Origin: Monocercomonoides exilis
Taxonomy: Eukaryota; Preaxostyla; Oxymonadida; Polymastigidae
Direction of reading: 5' to 3'
Assembly (NCBI GenBank): GCA_001643675.2
Contig: LSRY02000020.1
Location: 377,001-441,000, forward strand
DNA: 64,000 bases
In this document: one piece after another, positions 35,041 through 46,790 of the stretch
How the letters are laid out: the number at the start of each line of letters is the position of its first letter
How positions within the stretch are numbered: position 1 is the first letter of the stretch
Notes under the pieces: generated by a model
What the model was told of the DNA's origin: nothing
The model's input: only the letters and a program-made list of their open reading frames with translations
The model's database searches: none
Program-made: the position numbers and the translations under genes

Positions 35041-36376
35041 TTATTCACATAATAACAAACTTTCTTTTGGAAAGAAATCTCCAAGTACGCTTTTCTTCAG
35101 ATCTATTGTGGATAAATATGAAGAAGATGATGCTTTCCACAACAAAGCTGTACCGCACACTTTGGATAACACAGGAGCAGCATCAATATGATGAACTTCA
35201 GTGTTTAAAAATGCAGATTTTATTACAGAATAAGAAGGTGCAGCAGACAAAGATTCTTTTAACACATCTACCAAAGCTTTTCTGAAAAAAGAAGTCGTTA
35301 AATTTGAAGGTCCAATAAATGAATTTTGAAGAACAAGTTTCAATCGAGAAAACACGCAATTGTCACACGGCTGTAAAAGTTGTGTCATATTCGGAGGAAA
35401 GGTTTCGATGATGATATTGTTATGATTAGCAAACGAAACAACCTCCGAATCAAAATAAGTACGGTGATTGTCCGGCAATAGCAGAGCTTTCAAAAATTTT
35501 GACGTTTTCAGTTCATTCGCTATCAGCTGAATCCATTTCTGAATCATGATAAATCGAAATGTTTCCGAATTTATCCAACCTAATGAAGAACCAATATATA
35601 ATATATTTAAAGATGATAAAAAAGAAAACTCTTGTGGTATCTTTTTTCGTGGGTTTATTAATATATAAGGAAGATGAGACACGTCGGCACTAATGCTAAC
35701 ACATAAAGTCGCATTTTCCGATTTGGCAATGAAGAAGGAGAAGGATGTGTTTGTTATTTCCGCAGAAACAAGTTATTCTGTTCCATCACCTACACTAACT
35801 GAAGATTCGTCAAAATTGGAAATATCAGTCTCATTAATTCTATTGGCTGTAATGATGGAAGACAATTTTTGGAACCATTCACGAATTGCCTCTTGTGATT
35901 GAACACGGATTTTTGCAATTTCCATGGGACTGGAAATGCATGCCTTTAATATTGAGCTTCTTTGAATGAGATCAAAGGCATATTTTGAATTAACTTTTTT
36001 CTATTATTTATCTCTTTCACAACTTGCACTTAAAATCTCCAATATCAGAAAAATTAAGGAGTCAAAAAAAATAAAAAAGATCAACTCGTCAAACCATCGA
36101 TTGAATGTTTTTCACTCAAACACTTTTTTGTTCAAAAAAAAGTGCAATGACTTGGTTTTCAACTTTTTCCAATTGTTCACTTGTGATTATTAATGGTTGG
36201 CCAATTCTCCCCACTTCCCGATTAGCTTTCATCGCTGTGAATCCTCGTTCCCATGTCCCGTTTGAAATTGAATTGGAAACTGTAGCAGTTTTCCAGGTTA
36301 TAAAATATTTCTTTTTTATTTCGAAGATTTTTTGTGATGGAGATGATAATATTCGGAAGTCGGATTTTGTTATCAA
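35041..36376 (-). pseudogene. pogo-like DDE_1 transposase, copy 2, broken
   Basis: Minus strand, N- to C-terminus: TWERGFTAMKANREVGRIGQ (HTH region, 36376-36116), a decayed stretch with IREWFQKLSSIITANRINE (about 35895-35835), ISNFDESSVSVG (about 35830, first Asp), then an open 213-codon piece with ALLLPDNHRTYF (second Asp) and MTQLLQPCDNCVFSRLK (third Asp), ending at 35041. A charged tail continues in another frame to 34902. The catalytic acids are retained, but at least one stop and two frameshifts interrupt the protein. Only the motif framework is shared with copy 1, so this is a different lineage. No terminal repeats were found at its edges. Confidence 0.75.
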
Positions 36377-36921
36377 ACGATGAAGAAGGTTAAGAGTGAT
36401 TTTTTTTTGAAGAATCCATTATTATTCCTTCGATCATAAACTCTTTTGATCAAATTTCTATGAAAAGGATTTCAATTTGTTGACAAACAGTCAAACAATT
36501 ATTAATTTCATTGTGTTTAGATTATTTCTTCCTATTATTCAATGCGATGATATATTTTTGATTTTGAACTTTGAACAAACTGCAGTGAAAATAACGAAGG
36601 TTCAGAGAATTTTTTTTTCATAAATACCAGTCGATAAATAAATTGCATATCGATTTGAACTTTCACAGGTGCAAATGCTTTTTGTCTTTCTTTTTTTCAT
36701 GTTTTTTTCCAATAAATTTGGTAAGTGCATAATATACGACCGATTACAATTTTCTGCGTGGATGATTATAAGAATATTATTAACCGTTTTATATATTTTG
36801 CATGAATTTCTTTTGTGTGGAAACTTTTTTATTGGAACCATGAAATTTATTAACTTTAACTCAAAATATGGGATCGATCAAAATTTTTGATCTAAAAATT
36901 TATTTTGCAATTTTTTTCTGA
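36377..36921. other. AT-rich spacer between pogo-like and Merlin-like genes
   Basis: Short frames only (36669-36890 plus, 36841-36602 minus) with Phe/Ile/Leu composition. ATATGGGATCGATC near 36867 resembles the palindrome-arm word TGTGGGTTAGATC, but the match is short. Confidence 0.4.
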
Positions 36922-37956
36922 ATGCAAATTGAGGATCGCAAATTCACAATTAGCTTCTTCAACGAATTATTTTATAACGCAAATAATACATGGGAATGGT
37001 TCAGAAATGAAGTGTTAAATCAAAGATACAAAGAATGCAGAAATTGTCACAAGGAAATGGTTCTCTATGAACGAAATCCTAATTCTAGGCAATGGAGATG
37101 CTTCAGATGCAATAAAACAATAAGTCTTCTGTCAAATCTATCAATAGAAAATCAAAAAATAGGAATTGGAAAATTAATGCATATTTTCCTTTTCAAATGG
37201 ATGAAGCTTTCAATCATGCAAACTTCTTCACTTCTTGGTGTGCATAGAAATACAGTTGGTTTTTACTGTTCCCTAGCAACAACAGAAATGGCACAGAGCG
37301 CAGCATCATCGTTTCGACCAATTGGAGGTGAAAATACAATTGTGGAAATTGACGAAGCAATTTTGAACAGAAGAAAATATCATAAAGGCAGATGGAAGAA
37401 GCAGATCTGGCTATTAGGAGCTGTTCAAAGAACTCAGGAAGGGAAACAAGGAAGCTTTTTTATTATCAGAGTTACTAATAGGAAAAAAGATACATCGCTA
37501 CCAATCATTCAAGCGAATGTCTTACCAGGAACTGTGATTCACAGTGATGAATGGAGAGCATACTCATCTCTCAGTGATCTCGGTTATGGTCACAAAACCG
37601 TCTGCCAAAATATCATTTTTAAAACCCAGAATGCAAAATATGCACCAATATGATTGAGGGACTTTGGAGTCAATTTCGAAAAGATTTGCCTCGCACGGGG
37701 CTGAAGGAGAAATTCATTGATGATGATATTTCTTCTTTTGTGTTTGAAAAAAGAAAACAATTAGCATTTGTTGAAACAGAAAGAGAAATTTGTCAATAAA
37801 AAGTGGATGAATATATTGAAGATGAAAAGGAAGACCACTAAGAAGATGATGACGATGGAGATGTGCCAGTTTTTGCTGAACAAAACGAAGAAATTTCTAA
37901 GGATTCGATGGAAGTTAGCGATGGAGCGGAGCATTCTGAATATGAACACGAATAAA
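36922..37956 (+). pseudogene. Merlin/IS1595 (ISXO2-like) transposase, copy 1, one frameshift
   Basis: An open frame of 243 codons (36922-37653) has the family layout: a zinc-ribbon pair CRNCH and CFRCNK (residues 42-70), a helix-turn-helix SSLLGVHRNTVGFY (about 108-121), then catalytic blocks VEIDEAILNRRKYHKGR (first Asp) and VIHSDEWRAYSSLSDLGYGH (second Asp). At 37622 one base is missing in an A-run; the other frame then carries CTNMIEGLWSQFRKDLPR with the third acidic residue (Glu), and the family's C-terminal region. A stop at about 37798 and a shift precede an acidic tail (VPVFAEQNEEISKD) ending near 37956. This is the least damaged transposase in the window. The start ATG at 36922 is chosen because it gives the usual N-terminus before the zinc ribbon. 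Confidence 0.85.
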
Positions 37957-38331
37957 TAACAGTTGCATTGCTTTTTTCATATTTTTTAAAAAGTATTTGT
38001 TTTTATTTCAATCACAAATTGCAAAAATTTTTGAAAATTTGATAAAGAAAATTTAAAATATTTTTTGATCAAAAAAATTATAATACGAAAAATTCAATTT
38101 TCCGTTCGTGTTTCCGCTAACAGTTGAAAGAAAAAAACATTTGTGCACGACTAGTTATCATCATAGCTTCAGCATATGTTAATTTAATTTACGGTCGTAT
38201 ATTGTGCATTAACCAAAAATGTTTCTTTTCAAACAACTTGAACTATTGCTAATCACATCATCAACCGCTTTTTCACCGATAAATTTGTTAATGCTTATCC
38301 AATGAAACCGAATAATATTCTGCTGAGGTCT
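37957..38331. other. AT-rich spacer
   Basis: No gene seen. It probably contains the 3' end of the Merlin-like element, but no clear terminal inverted repeat was found. Confidence 0.4.
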
Positions 38332-38414
38332 AAACTGATTCAATCCTGTTGCTCAATTAATACTTAATAATTGAGAGACTAGCAGGACTTGGGTCCAGTA
38401 TCAGTTTCCCAGGG
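38332..38414 (+). ncRNA. Candidate structured RNA element, copy B
   Basis: Outer helix AAACTGAT/ATCAGTTT (38332-38339 with 38400-38407), inner TCCTG/CAGGA (38344-38348 with about 38382-38386), and a distal hairpin CTCAATTA/TAATTGAG. Then come the blocks CTTGGGTCCAG and, after the outer helix, CCCAGGG. Same plan as copy A at 7.31 kb, with compensatory changes in the outer helix and an unrelated distal hairpin that still pairs. Confidence 0.45.
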
Positions 38415-39299
38415 ATGTGAATATTTGTTATCAATATTTTCATTTAAAAAAAATTATAAAAAATTGATAAGAGAAATTTTTAATTTCATATTGAAATTAT
38501 TAACCCTGGGTAAAGTGTAGAATTCTGATGTGACTTTTTCGATTTTTGACGGACTTGACAGATTTTTCTTCTTCACTAGCAATAAAATCAAATTTTCGAA
38601 ATATATATCTTCAAAACAATTTATATTTTTCATAAAAAGCTGCTGGTTTAAATCTTTGTGAGATATAATTTTCGATTATTTAAAAACATCAAAATAACAA
38701 TTTTTCATAATTTCTTGACGAGAAAGCAACAATCGAAAATTTGATACGTCACTAAAGTCACTGACGTCACAACGTCACATCGAGTCAGAATATGATCGAA
38801 CCAGAAGAAGAAACAAAACTTCAAAATATGCCAAATGAATTACAAAAATGTTTGACAAATGATTATATTGCGTGAACAATAACCATTATTGTACCAATTA
38901 GAAGATTTCTAACATTTATTTCAGAAAGAAATTTTTGAAAAGATGAAAAAGATATTAGAAATAGTAGGCCACAAATTCGTTTGATCACAATAATAGTGCG
39001 AAATAAAATATGAATCAGATGTTCTTATTTATCAATAATTTTCAATGTGAACATCTTTGTGTTTTTCTTTATGGAAAGTGTATGATCATCCTCGAAAAAA
39101 AAATGAATTTCTTTCTCGAATTTCATTTTAAGTTATCGGAAAATCATTATAAATATCTTACACTCTTGTTGATGAAAATAGAACACCAAAAAAAGATTGC
39201 TATAAGTATTATCTGTGCCCGATTTCGAATGATGGATTTTCCTATGGCATTTCAGGCCAAAGAAATTTCTCAATAACTGTTAATCATAAATGTTAATAT
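38415..39299. other. AT-rich spacer
   Basis: No gene. A CCCTGGG word at 38505-38511 mirrors CCCAGGG at 38408-38414 about 90 bp away; meaning unclear. A plus-strand frame at 39010-39276 is Phe/Leu/Lys-rich and unassigned. Confidence 0.4.
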
Positions 39300-41772
39300 T
39301 TGAAACACAAAAATATTGTTCGATTCACAAAAGTGTGTAACTCCATATCAATTTGCAAAGATCCAATGTCTCTTTCAATGCTGGATGGTCCAACAAGTGT
39401 TTCAAAATTACAAAAGCAATTCATTTCCTTGATTTGCAGATGCAATTCTTCGTTTTTGTCATCATCATCTATAGAAATGAATTCGTTTATTTTTTCATTG
39501 ATCAAAGCTGGACAAAGCAACACTTCGCTATCATCGGAATCAATATTCCCATATTTGACACGCAAGAAAATCGCACACATGGTTCTTATGGAAAAATCCA
39601 GAGTTGTGAAGGAAAAAGAATCGATAATACGGAACAATGGAGTGAGCATTATGTTGGATGGAGCATCAGTGGCGAATAGAAAGATCATTGTTGTTACGGT
39701 ATCAAAACTATCATTTGACAGCAAAACATTATTTTGGGGATTATATCTACCATGCGGAACTTCCAAAGAGTTCAATATTCTTGTTAACAATCTAATACAT
39801 GAATTCAGTCAATATAACACAATTGTGACAAGTTTTTGTACAGATGGGTTTTCTTCTCAAATCAGAGCCATTGAGAATTTCACAAGCCAGGAAAGAAATG
39901 CAGATTCAATTGAAGAAAGGTATCAGAGATTTATTCCTTTTCATATTTACTGCTTTAATCACTTGACAAATTTTGTTATCACAAATTAATTTTCCAATGT
40001 GCCATTTCTATATGATCTGAAAATTAAAATCTTGATTGTTGATCAAAAAGCCCATTCTAAGTCGAGAAGGAATCTTCAAAAGAAGCGCTCTCCTTCATTT
40101 GTTTCAACATGATGGAATTCCTTGTTTGAAAAAGCTTCGTTCATCAGGAGAAAAAATAAACTAATTCGAAAGGAACATTTAATTGACACGGATAGCCTTG
40201 TGGATATCATCAAAGCAAAAGTGTTCTTATTCCCTTTTCATTTGCTTCATATGTTATTCGAAAATGGCAATACAAAATCGAGTCAAATTTTTAAAATAAT
40301 AATACAAAGTTTTTTGTATTTTAAATATTTTGTTAGAGCAAAAGCCCTTCAAGGAAAATAAATGGTGAAACGTTATTGATAAATCATTGATATTATTGTA
40401 TAATTATTATTTAATTGGAACTCGATGGGAGAACATTGTCCTTTCTTACACTTTCACTCCAACTTGCACGCAATTAATACGAAAACAGCAATTTCCAAAT
40501 AATAATTTATCGACTCCATCAATATTCTCAGTTCGCTATAATAAATCGAACGATTTTTGCCTGAATGATTCCTCAACAACAAAACAAACAACCGTTTCTT
40601 TGTTTCATCCTTTGCAGAAAACCATGGATTTATTGACAAAAGATTATCAAATGTGTTTCATTTTTTCTGAAATCATCTTTTCCTCTTTTTCGTATTTTAA
40701 TTTTTTTATATTATTATTGAAACAAGTTACAACAATAAGTTATGTAAAATTTTGAAAGACACATTCGAAAATGACATAGGTGTAATTGGTTGCTTGCCTT
40801 TCAAAGATTGAGTTTAACATTTTCTTTCATTTTTTAAAGTCAAAGTTATATTCAGGCTGAAATGGAACTAATAAAACAATTGGATGAAAGAAATATTGAA
40901 AATAGTGAAAAAAAAATAAAAAATTGATGATGGGGAAACAGAAGATGATGAAAGCGATGATTTCGGGTTGTTGGAAGAAGAAGAAAATTGCACTGGTGAT
41001 ATGCACGAATTCTTGTCAGAAGAATTCTCACAAAAAATGATCAATATGAAAAAAAGAAGAAAGAAATACATCATCTTCAGGTGATATTTCCAGTCTATTG
41101 AAAACCTCTTTGTCTGAACTGCATTCAACAACTTAACAATTGTCCATTACCTCTAATATTTCTCCTTCAACTTTTTCAGATTTGCCAAAAGGAGAAGCAT
41201 TCTGAAAAGAAACAGGATATGAAGAGAATGATCGATTTATAGAAAACAGAAAAGAAAATGAGGCATATATCCGCAATCGCAGAATATTGAAAACACCACG
41301 TTCTGATCTTGAACGAAATGTATATGACGAAATTGTTGAGCTGTTTTCTTCAAACAAATCGGAATTGTTACTGGAATACAACTAAGAAAAAGAGTTTCAA
41401 AAATATAAACGAATAGAAAATGAAATGCTTGCAGATTGGTTCCCACGGCTTGTTGAATTAATAACAAAATATTCAGAAAAAGTTTTGAGAAGTATTGAAA
41501 AGGAGTTTGTTGAAGGTTGCTTTTTATTATTTGAAAGGCAAACGAAATCAAAGCCTGAAGAGCTGTTTGAGTTAAATTCAGAAATACATTTCAATTTTCT
41601 AGCAGAATTCAAAAGTTTACAGATGATTTACTCCGGTCTGTGTCTTTCATTGATTGTTTCTTCCTGCAGTGAATCCAGCTGTGAACGAATCATATCAAAA
41701 ACGAAAAATATAATTGGAGAACAAAGGTTTTCATTTATATTACAAACATTTGAGGCAATTCTTCATGTTTGA
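39300..41772 (+). pseudogene. hAT-family transposase, copy 2, broken
   Basis: Plus strand. 39300-39989 holds a 229-codon piece with GVSIMLDGASVANRKIIVV (first Asp), TSFCTDGFSSQIRA (second Asp region) and FHIYCFNHLTNFVITN, matching FHVFCFNHLINLTITH of copy 1. 40122-40361 continues with IRRKNKLIRKEHLIDTDSLV. The middle (40400-41400) is frame-broken and acidic. 41425-41772 holds the C-terminal dimerisation domain: DWFPRLVELITKYSEKVL, LFERQTKSKPEELFELNSEI and SESSCERIISKTKNIIGEQR, ending TFEAILHV at a TGA. Length about 2.4 kb, normal for hAT. It is closest to copy 3 at 63.3-64.0 kb. Multiple stops make it non-functional. Confidence 0.8.
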
Positions 41773-41884
41773 AACGATTCTATTATCATTTCGTTACAGC
41801 TTCATTTCCTTTAAATATTCTTTCTTTCAACAAAACTTTTTTTAAAATTCGAATTTGCTAACTTTAATTCATAAATACTTTTTT

Positions 41885-41975
41885 TTCTTCCAAATAAAAA
41901 ATAAAAAATAAAAAAATAAAAAAAAAAGGAAAAAAAAGGAAAAAAAAGGAAAAAAAGGTAAAAATAGAAATAAAT
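41885..41975. repeat. A-rich tandem repeat (AAATAAAA and GGAAAAAAA units)
   Basis: Runs of AAATAAAA followed by four near-identical GGAAAAAAA units on the plus strand just downstream of the hAT copy. Confidence 0.85.
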
Positions 41976-42028
41976 AGAAAAATTTGACAATAAGTCATAA
42001 TTAATTAAAAAGAAATATGGATTAAAAT

Positions 42029-42268
42029 GTCAAAAATATTTAGAAAAGTTCCTTTTGTTTTATTTTAATAAAAATATGAAATTACATATTTAAATCAAAT
42101 TTATGTTCACTCTCATCAAATTTTGCTTTCATGAAAACGAAATTTTGATAATGTTATTTTATTTATTTTTGAGAATTTTCGTGAGTGGGAACAGAGATTT
42201 GTTAAAAATATGAAATTTTTTATTTTTTTGAAAATTATACAAATGGAACTTCACAAATAAATTAAGAC
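42029..42268. mobile_element. 240-bp GGGT-type miniature element, diverged copy
   Basis: Subterminal GAAAAGTTCCTTTTG on the left and its inverse on the right, an internal GTTCACTC/GAGTGGGAAC pair, and AAAT on both flanks (42025-42028, 42269-42272). The outermost bases have drifted to GTC/GAC. Same length as the elements at 46.2 and 48.2 kb. Confidence 0.7.
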
Positions 42269-42879
42269 AAATATGGTTGAAACTTTTGATATTATCTAAA
42301 TTATAACAAATTTGTTTGATCAAGATATGCAATCACAGAATTATTTGTTAAACAAATTTAGCAATTTTTTTATTTCACTTATTTTAAAACACATATACTC
42401 GAATAAATGGAGTGAAAACTGATATTCACTCGAATATGATTTGTTAAAATGACCCTATTGCTTTCTTTTCAATATTTATTCGTGAAATAAGATATAATAA
42501 ACGATATGCAGCATTTTTGATTAAAAAATTTTTGTGAAACAGCAAAAATAGAACTATATCGAAAATATTGCAGTGTGCAGCTATTAACATTTTTGAAGTT
42601 TTCTTAATTACATTCAATTTTTTGTTTTTTATCGAAGAATTGTTGTCCTTGCTTTAAAATTGCACCTGCAACTTTCAAAATAAGAATATTAAAGAAATGA
42701 TTGGATTGATTTAAAAATTGTGCATTTATTGTTTTATTCAATTTTCATGTTCTTATTTTCGACATAATCAATAGAAATTCAAAGAAAGAAAAAAAATCAA
42801 TAATTATTACATGTTTGCAGCTGAAACACTTTGAAAAATGGAAAGCAATTTACAGATATCGCAAAAAAATCAGGACATC
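42269..42879. other. AT-rich spacer, no gene seen
   Basis: No ORF, motif or clear repeat. Confidence 0.45.
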
Positions 42880-43223
42880 GCGCAAAATACAGGACAAGAT
42901 CGATTTCACAATAACTGCAAGAGGTCTAATTGTGACAATTTTCTTCTAAATATATCTCATCAATACTAACTCAAATGATAAACGAGACTTTCAAGACTTC
43001 CTCATTTATGCTCAGAAAAAAATTATTACTAAAATCTCGGATAAATAGGATTTTGAGTTTCTCCGAAATTACGATAAATATTTTTTCTGAGCACAAACGA
43101 AGCTGTCCTGAAAGTCTTTTATGTCACACAAGCTTGTATTGATGATATGTGTTTTGAGGGAAATTATCGGAATTTATCTTCTTGCGGTTATTGAGATATC
43201 GATCTTGTCAGGTATTTTTTGCA
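42880..43223. mobile_element. 344-bp foldback element
   Basis: The two halves are imperfect inverted copies with centre near 43050. The ends contain GCGCAAAATAC and GTGCAAAAAATAC, followed by GACAAGATCGAT and CAATAAC-GCAAGA in both arms, later CTTTCA-GAC and GCTCAGAAAAAA. No coding. A target duplication was not resolved. Confidence 0.65.
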
Positions 43224-43499
43224 CAAACTGTTTTTGATGTTTCCAGCTGTGGAAAGAATGATTTTGATAAACTTCTGTTGAGGGTAACAATACACCACAA
43301 TCCAAAACCTGTATATTAAAGCAGATAATTACTTGTTATTCATTTTCAAAAAAAAATTATCATCTCAAACCTCCGGGTTTGTGAGAAATAAAATTTTTAA
43401 ATTTTGGGAAAATATCCACTTTTTTTGGGATGGGTCAAATTTGATCGCTTGATGTCTCACATTCCGGTTCGCAAAACTAACATTATACAAAAAACAAAA

Positions 43500-44469
43500 C
43501 TGTTACAAGATTTTAAAGCAGTTTGGAATTGGACAATGAGGTTTATGCCATTTGAAGTGAACTGAAGATGCCCTAAGTGCAGGAATAATTTCTCCATAGA
43601 AGCTCGAGATAATTACAGAAATTACAGGTGTAACAGATGTGGAAAATACTGCTCATTGTTAGGATTGATTCCTTTGAAAAATTCAAAAATACCTATAGAG
43701 AAAATGATGATGATATTTCTGTGTTTCTGGATTAATATAGAAATATATCAGTGTGGCTTTTTGACTGATGTTTAAAGACATACTGTAGGAGGTTTTATTC
43801 CATTGGAATAGCATGCATGTCCGATTACGGTTCAACATCTTTCGAAAAGCTTGGTGGCCCAGGAATAATTATTGAAACAGATGAAGCAATTCTGCGAAAA
43901 AGAAAGTTTGGAAAAGGAAGAAGAAAGAAACAGACATAGTTATTCGGAATGATAGAAAGAAAAGAAAATGTTTGATTGTGAGAGTGAAAAACAACAAAAA
44001 AGAGACATTTATGCCAATTATCGAAGATAACACAATTCCAGGATCAACTATTTACTCAGATGAGTGGAATACCTACAGCTCATTATCATCTTTAGGTTAT
44101 GATCATCACACTGTTTGCCACAAATACAATTTTGTTGATCCAGAAAGTGGCATTTGTACAAATTTGATTGAAAGCACTTGGACAAGCTTTAGAAAATCTC
44201 TTCCTTGAAATGGAATAAAAGAAAAATACATTGATGACTTTGTGGCAAACTTTGTTGATAAAAGATCAGAAACACATGAATTTGAAGATTTCATTCAAAA
44301 ATCACTTGTTTATAAGCACTTAAATGTGGAAAAAGAAATGGATGAAACTGAAAAAGACGAAACTGAAGAATCTGATGAAAGTGATGTGCCGGTTTTAAAT
44401 GAAAATGATGAAGAAACGGAAGATGATTTTGATTTTTTAGGAGCGGATGATGGAGCAGATGCATCATAG
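43500..44469 (+). pseudogene. Merlin/IS1595-like transposase, copy 2, broken
   Basis: A decayed N-terminus (43570-43960, several stops) retains CPKCRNNF and YRCNRCGKYCS zinc-ribbon pieces and IETDEAILRKRK-like sequence around 43877, the first Asp block. An open frame from 43972 carries TIYSDEWNTYSSLSSLGYDH (second Asp) and CTNLIESTWTSFRKSLP (Glu). A TGA at 44206-44208 replaces the Arg found in copy 1 (CGA to TGA). The same frame then continues NGIKEKYIDDFVANFVDKR and a long acidic tail to the stop at 44469. The tail composition (ETEKDETEESDESD) resembles the end of copy 1. Family role: cut-and-paste transposition. Confidence 0.78.
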
Positions 44470-44602
44470 AATGAATTGTGACAAATTTATTTTTTTCAAT
44501 CACATTTTGACCCTAAATAACATATTTTCTAAAAAATTCATTTTCGCTTTTCTTTCAAACCCAGAGTTGTAAGTTACCGAAAATGTTATAATACAACGAA
44601 TA

Positions 44603-45051
44603 CAGTCAAAACCGGATATAATCGCATCGAATACAATCACATTCGTATATTGTCACATTTTTCCATGCACCGACATTTTTGGCCTTTTTTCATTCATTTT
44701 TCATCGCATATAATCACAGGGATGAAAATATATAATCTCATTTTGTTTTATTATGGGTGAATTATTCAATGAAAATTCGATTTTTTGATAAAGAATTTCA
44801 GTTTTTTGATTTTTCAAAATAATGTTAAAATAAGTCTTCATAACATAATAAAATCCGAAAAATTGTTTTATCTATTGAAAAATGCGTTTTTATGAAGAAT
44901 TCCCAAAAATTAAAAAAACGACACTAAATTAATTAATTAATTAATTTTGTTTTGTATTTTTCTGTGAAATGGATCATCGTATATTATCGCAATCAGATAT
45001 GATCAAATAAAGTTGTGCAAATCCAGATGTGATAATATCCGATTAAGACTG
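44603..45051. mobile_element. 449-bp Tc1/pogo-type miniature element with TA duplication
   Basis: Left end CAGTCAAAACCGGATATAAT, right end read inversely CAGTCTTAATCGGATATTAT, continuing ATC-CATC: a 26-bp inverted repeat with few differences. TA flanks both sides (44601-44602, 45052-45053). Further internal copies of the CG-ATAT-ATCGCA-type word occur near both ends, as transposase-binding repeats often do. No ORF. The CAGT ends and TA duplication are those of Tc1/mariner/pogo elements, and pogo-like transposase relics are present in this window. Confidence 0.85.
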
Positions 45052-45819
45052 TATTCAGAATTCAAAAAAGTTTATCAATTACTGTCTTTCTTTCGATCTA
45101 TTTTCTTTTCCTTTTTTTAAAGAAAAATTGTCACGCTTTCAAATATTTTATTCAATAAAAATCCTTTCAAAATAAAAATCCACAAATCTTAAGTAACATT
45201 GAAACATCCAAATATTTTTTATAGAATAAAAATTTCAATAGATATTTTTATTCTGAATATTAGTGTGTATTTTATCGAATTGCTTTTTTGTGAAAACAGA
45301 TATTGATTTATCGTTATTCAATTTGTTATAGTCAGTGTTAATGGTTGTTGAGATAATACCATAGTCCACAGTAATTGAAAGTGTTCACATTTATTGACAG
45401 TTGCATTTCATCAATGAACCCAACTATTCCCTCGATGAATATGAACAAATATGAATAGTTTTTATCACCATCCCAATACAATGAAATTTATTAAAAAATA
45501 ATTTTCACTTTTCGGAGAAACTGGGAGAAATAAGATTATCCGAGTTTCTCTAAAAATAAAAAATGTTTTTTTCTTTATCCTTATAGAAGGGTGAAAAACC
45601 TGTGCACAATGGCAAATACAATTCTTTGTTCAAAATGTGTATATGAAACAGTGTTTTTTTGCTTTGAAGCATCATTCATAAAGGTGATTTTCACTATTAT
45701 TGTTATAATTATCAAAAAATGGAAAAAATGATTAAAAAGTTTTAGCTTTTTGATGTCACATCATATTTCAATTGTCTAAATGTGCGTTTCACTTTTTTTC
45801 ACAAATAACACCAGAAATA
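45052..45819. other. AT-rich spacer, no gene seen
   Basis: No recognised feature. Confidence 0.45.
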
Positions 45820-46790
45820 ATTCAAAGTCGAAAAACTTTCAATCAAAGTCGATAATTATTATTTAAAGTCAAAAAAGTTTCAAACGAAAAAGAAAATTAT
45901 TCAAAAAAAAATTCTAGTTTTAAAAAGTGTATTCAATAAAAAAAATGTCATTTTGTTTTTGTGATTATTATCAGCAATGTTTGTGTGTTGTTATTTTCTG
46001 ATATTTCAAAGATTTTGAACCAATTTATACTATAAAACAAGCTTTAAATAAAACAAAAAGATTAATTTCTTTACATTGGAAATGAGTTTTTTGTTGAAAA
46101 AATGCGAAATAAGAGAGCCAATATTTCAAACATCATTCCTTTTTGATTGTGAATAAGACAAATATACATTTGGGTGAATTTTTTTGAAAAGTTCCTTTTG
46201 TTTAATTTTCTAATAAAATAAAAATTTCATAATTTCATCAAATTACTGTTCCCACTCTCGAAATTTCTCTTTAATGGAAATAAAACCTAAACAATACTAT
46301 TATCACAATCACAGTGAATTTTCGTAAGTGGGAACAGAAATATGATAAAAATATGAAATTTAATTTTCATTTGAAATTTCAACAAAAGGAACTTTTCAAA
46401 AAAAATTAGCCATTTAAAGAAAAACTTTTGAAAAGCAGTGTTCTTTTAATTGAAATAAGATAAAAATTTTGTCAGAATTTCTCACAAATTTTTTTTTATT
46501 TTGTTATTGGATAAAAAAAACAAAGAAAAATATCTGAAAAAAAAAAAGAAATATTATTAAATATTACAAGGATCATTGATGTTTCAACTAAAACAATGTT
46601 TTTTAACTTTTATTGATTTTTGTCTACTTTTTGAAAAAATTTTTTTATCGAACTTTCGTCTTTGTTTGAAAGGTTTTCGATTTCGTTTGAAAATTTTTCG
46701 ACTTCGAATAATTATTTTTTAACTTTGATTGAAACTTTTTCGACTATGGTTGAAAGTTTTTCAACTTTAAATTATTATTTTTGGTATATT
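45820..46790. mobile_element. Foldback element with AAAGTCGAAAAACTTTC subrepeats, hosting a nested insertion
   Basis: The left side (about 45810-45905) has tandem units of the type TCAAAGTCGAAAAACTTTCA. The right side (about 46660-46790) carries several such units in inverse orientation. The outer words CCAGAAATAAT and ATTATTTTTGG are inverse of each other. The 240-bp element at 46172-46411 sits inside. No coding. Exact edges are uncertain. Confidence 0.55.
46172..46411. mobile_element. 240-bp GGGT-type miniature element with ATTT duplication
   Basis: Begins GGGTGAATTTTTTTGAAAAG and ends inversely GGCTAATTTTTTTTGAAAAG. The inverted repeat continues TTCCTTTTGTT, with an inner GTTCCCACTC/GTGGGAAC pair. 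ATTT flanks both sides (46168-46171, 46412-46415), a 4-bp duplication without a TA core. Confidence 0.85.
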
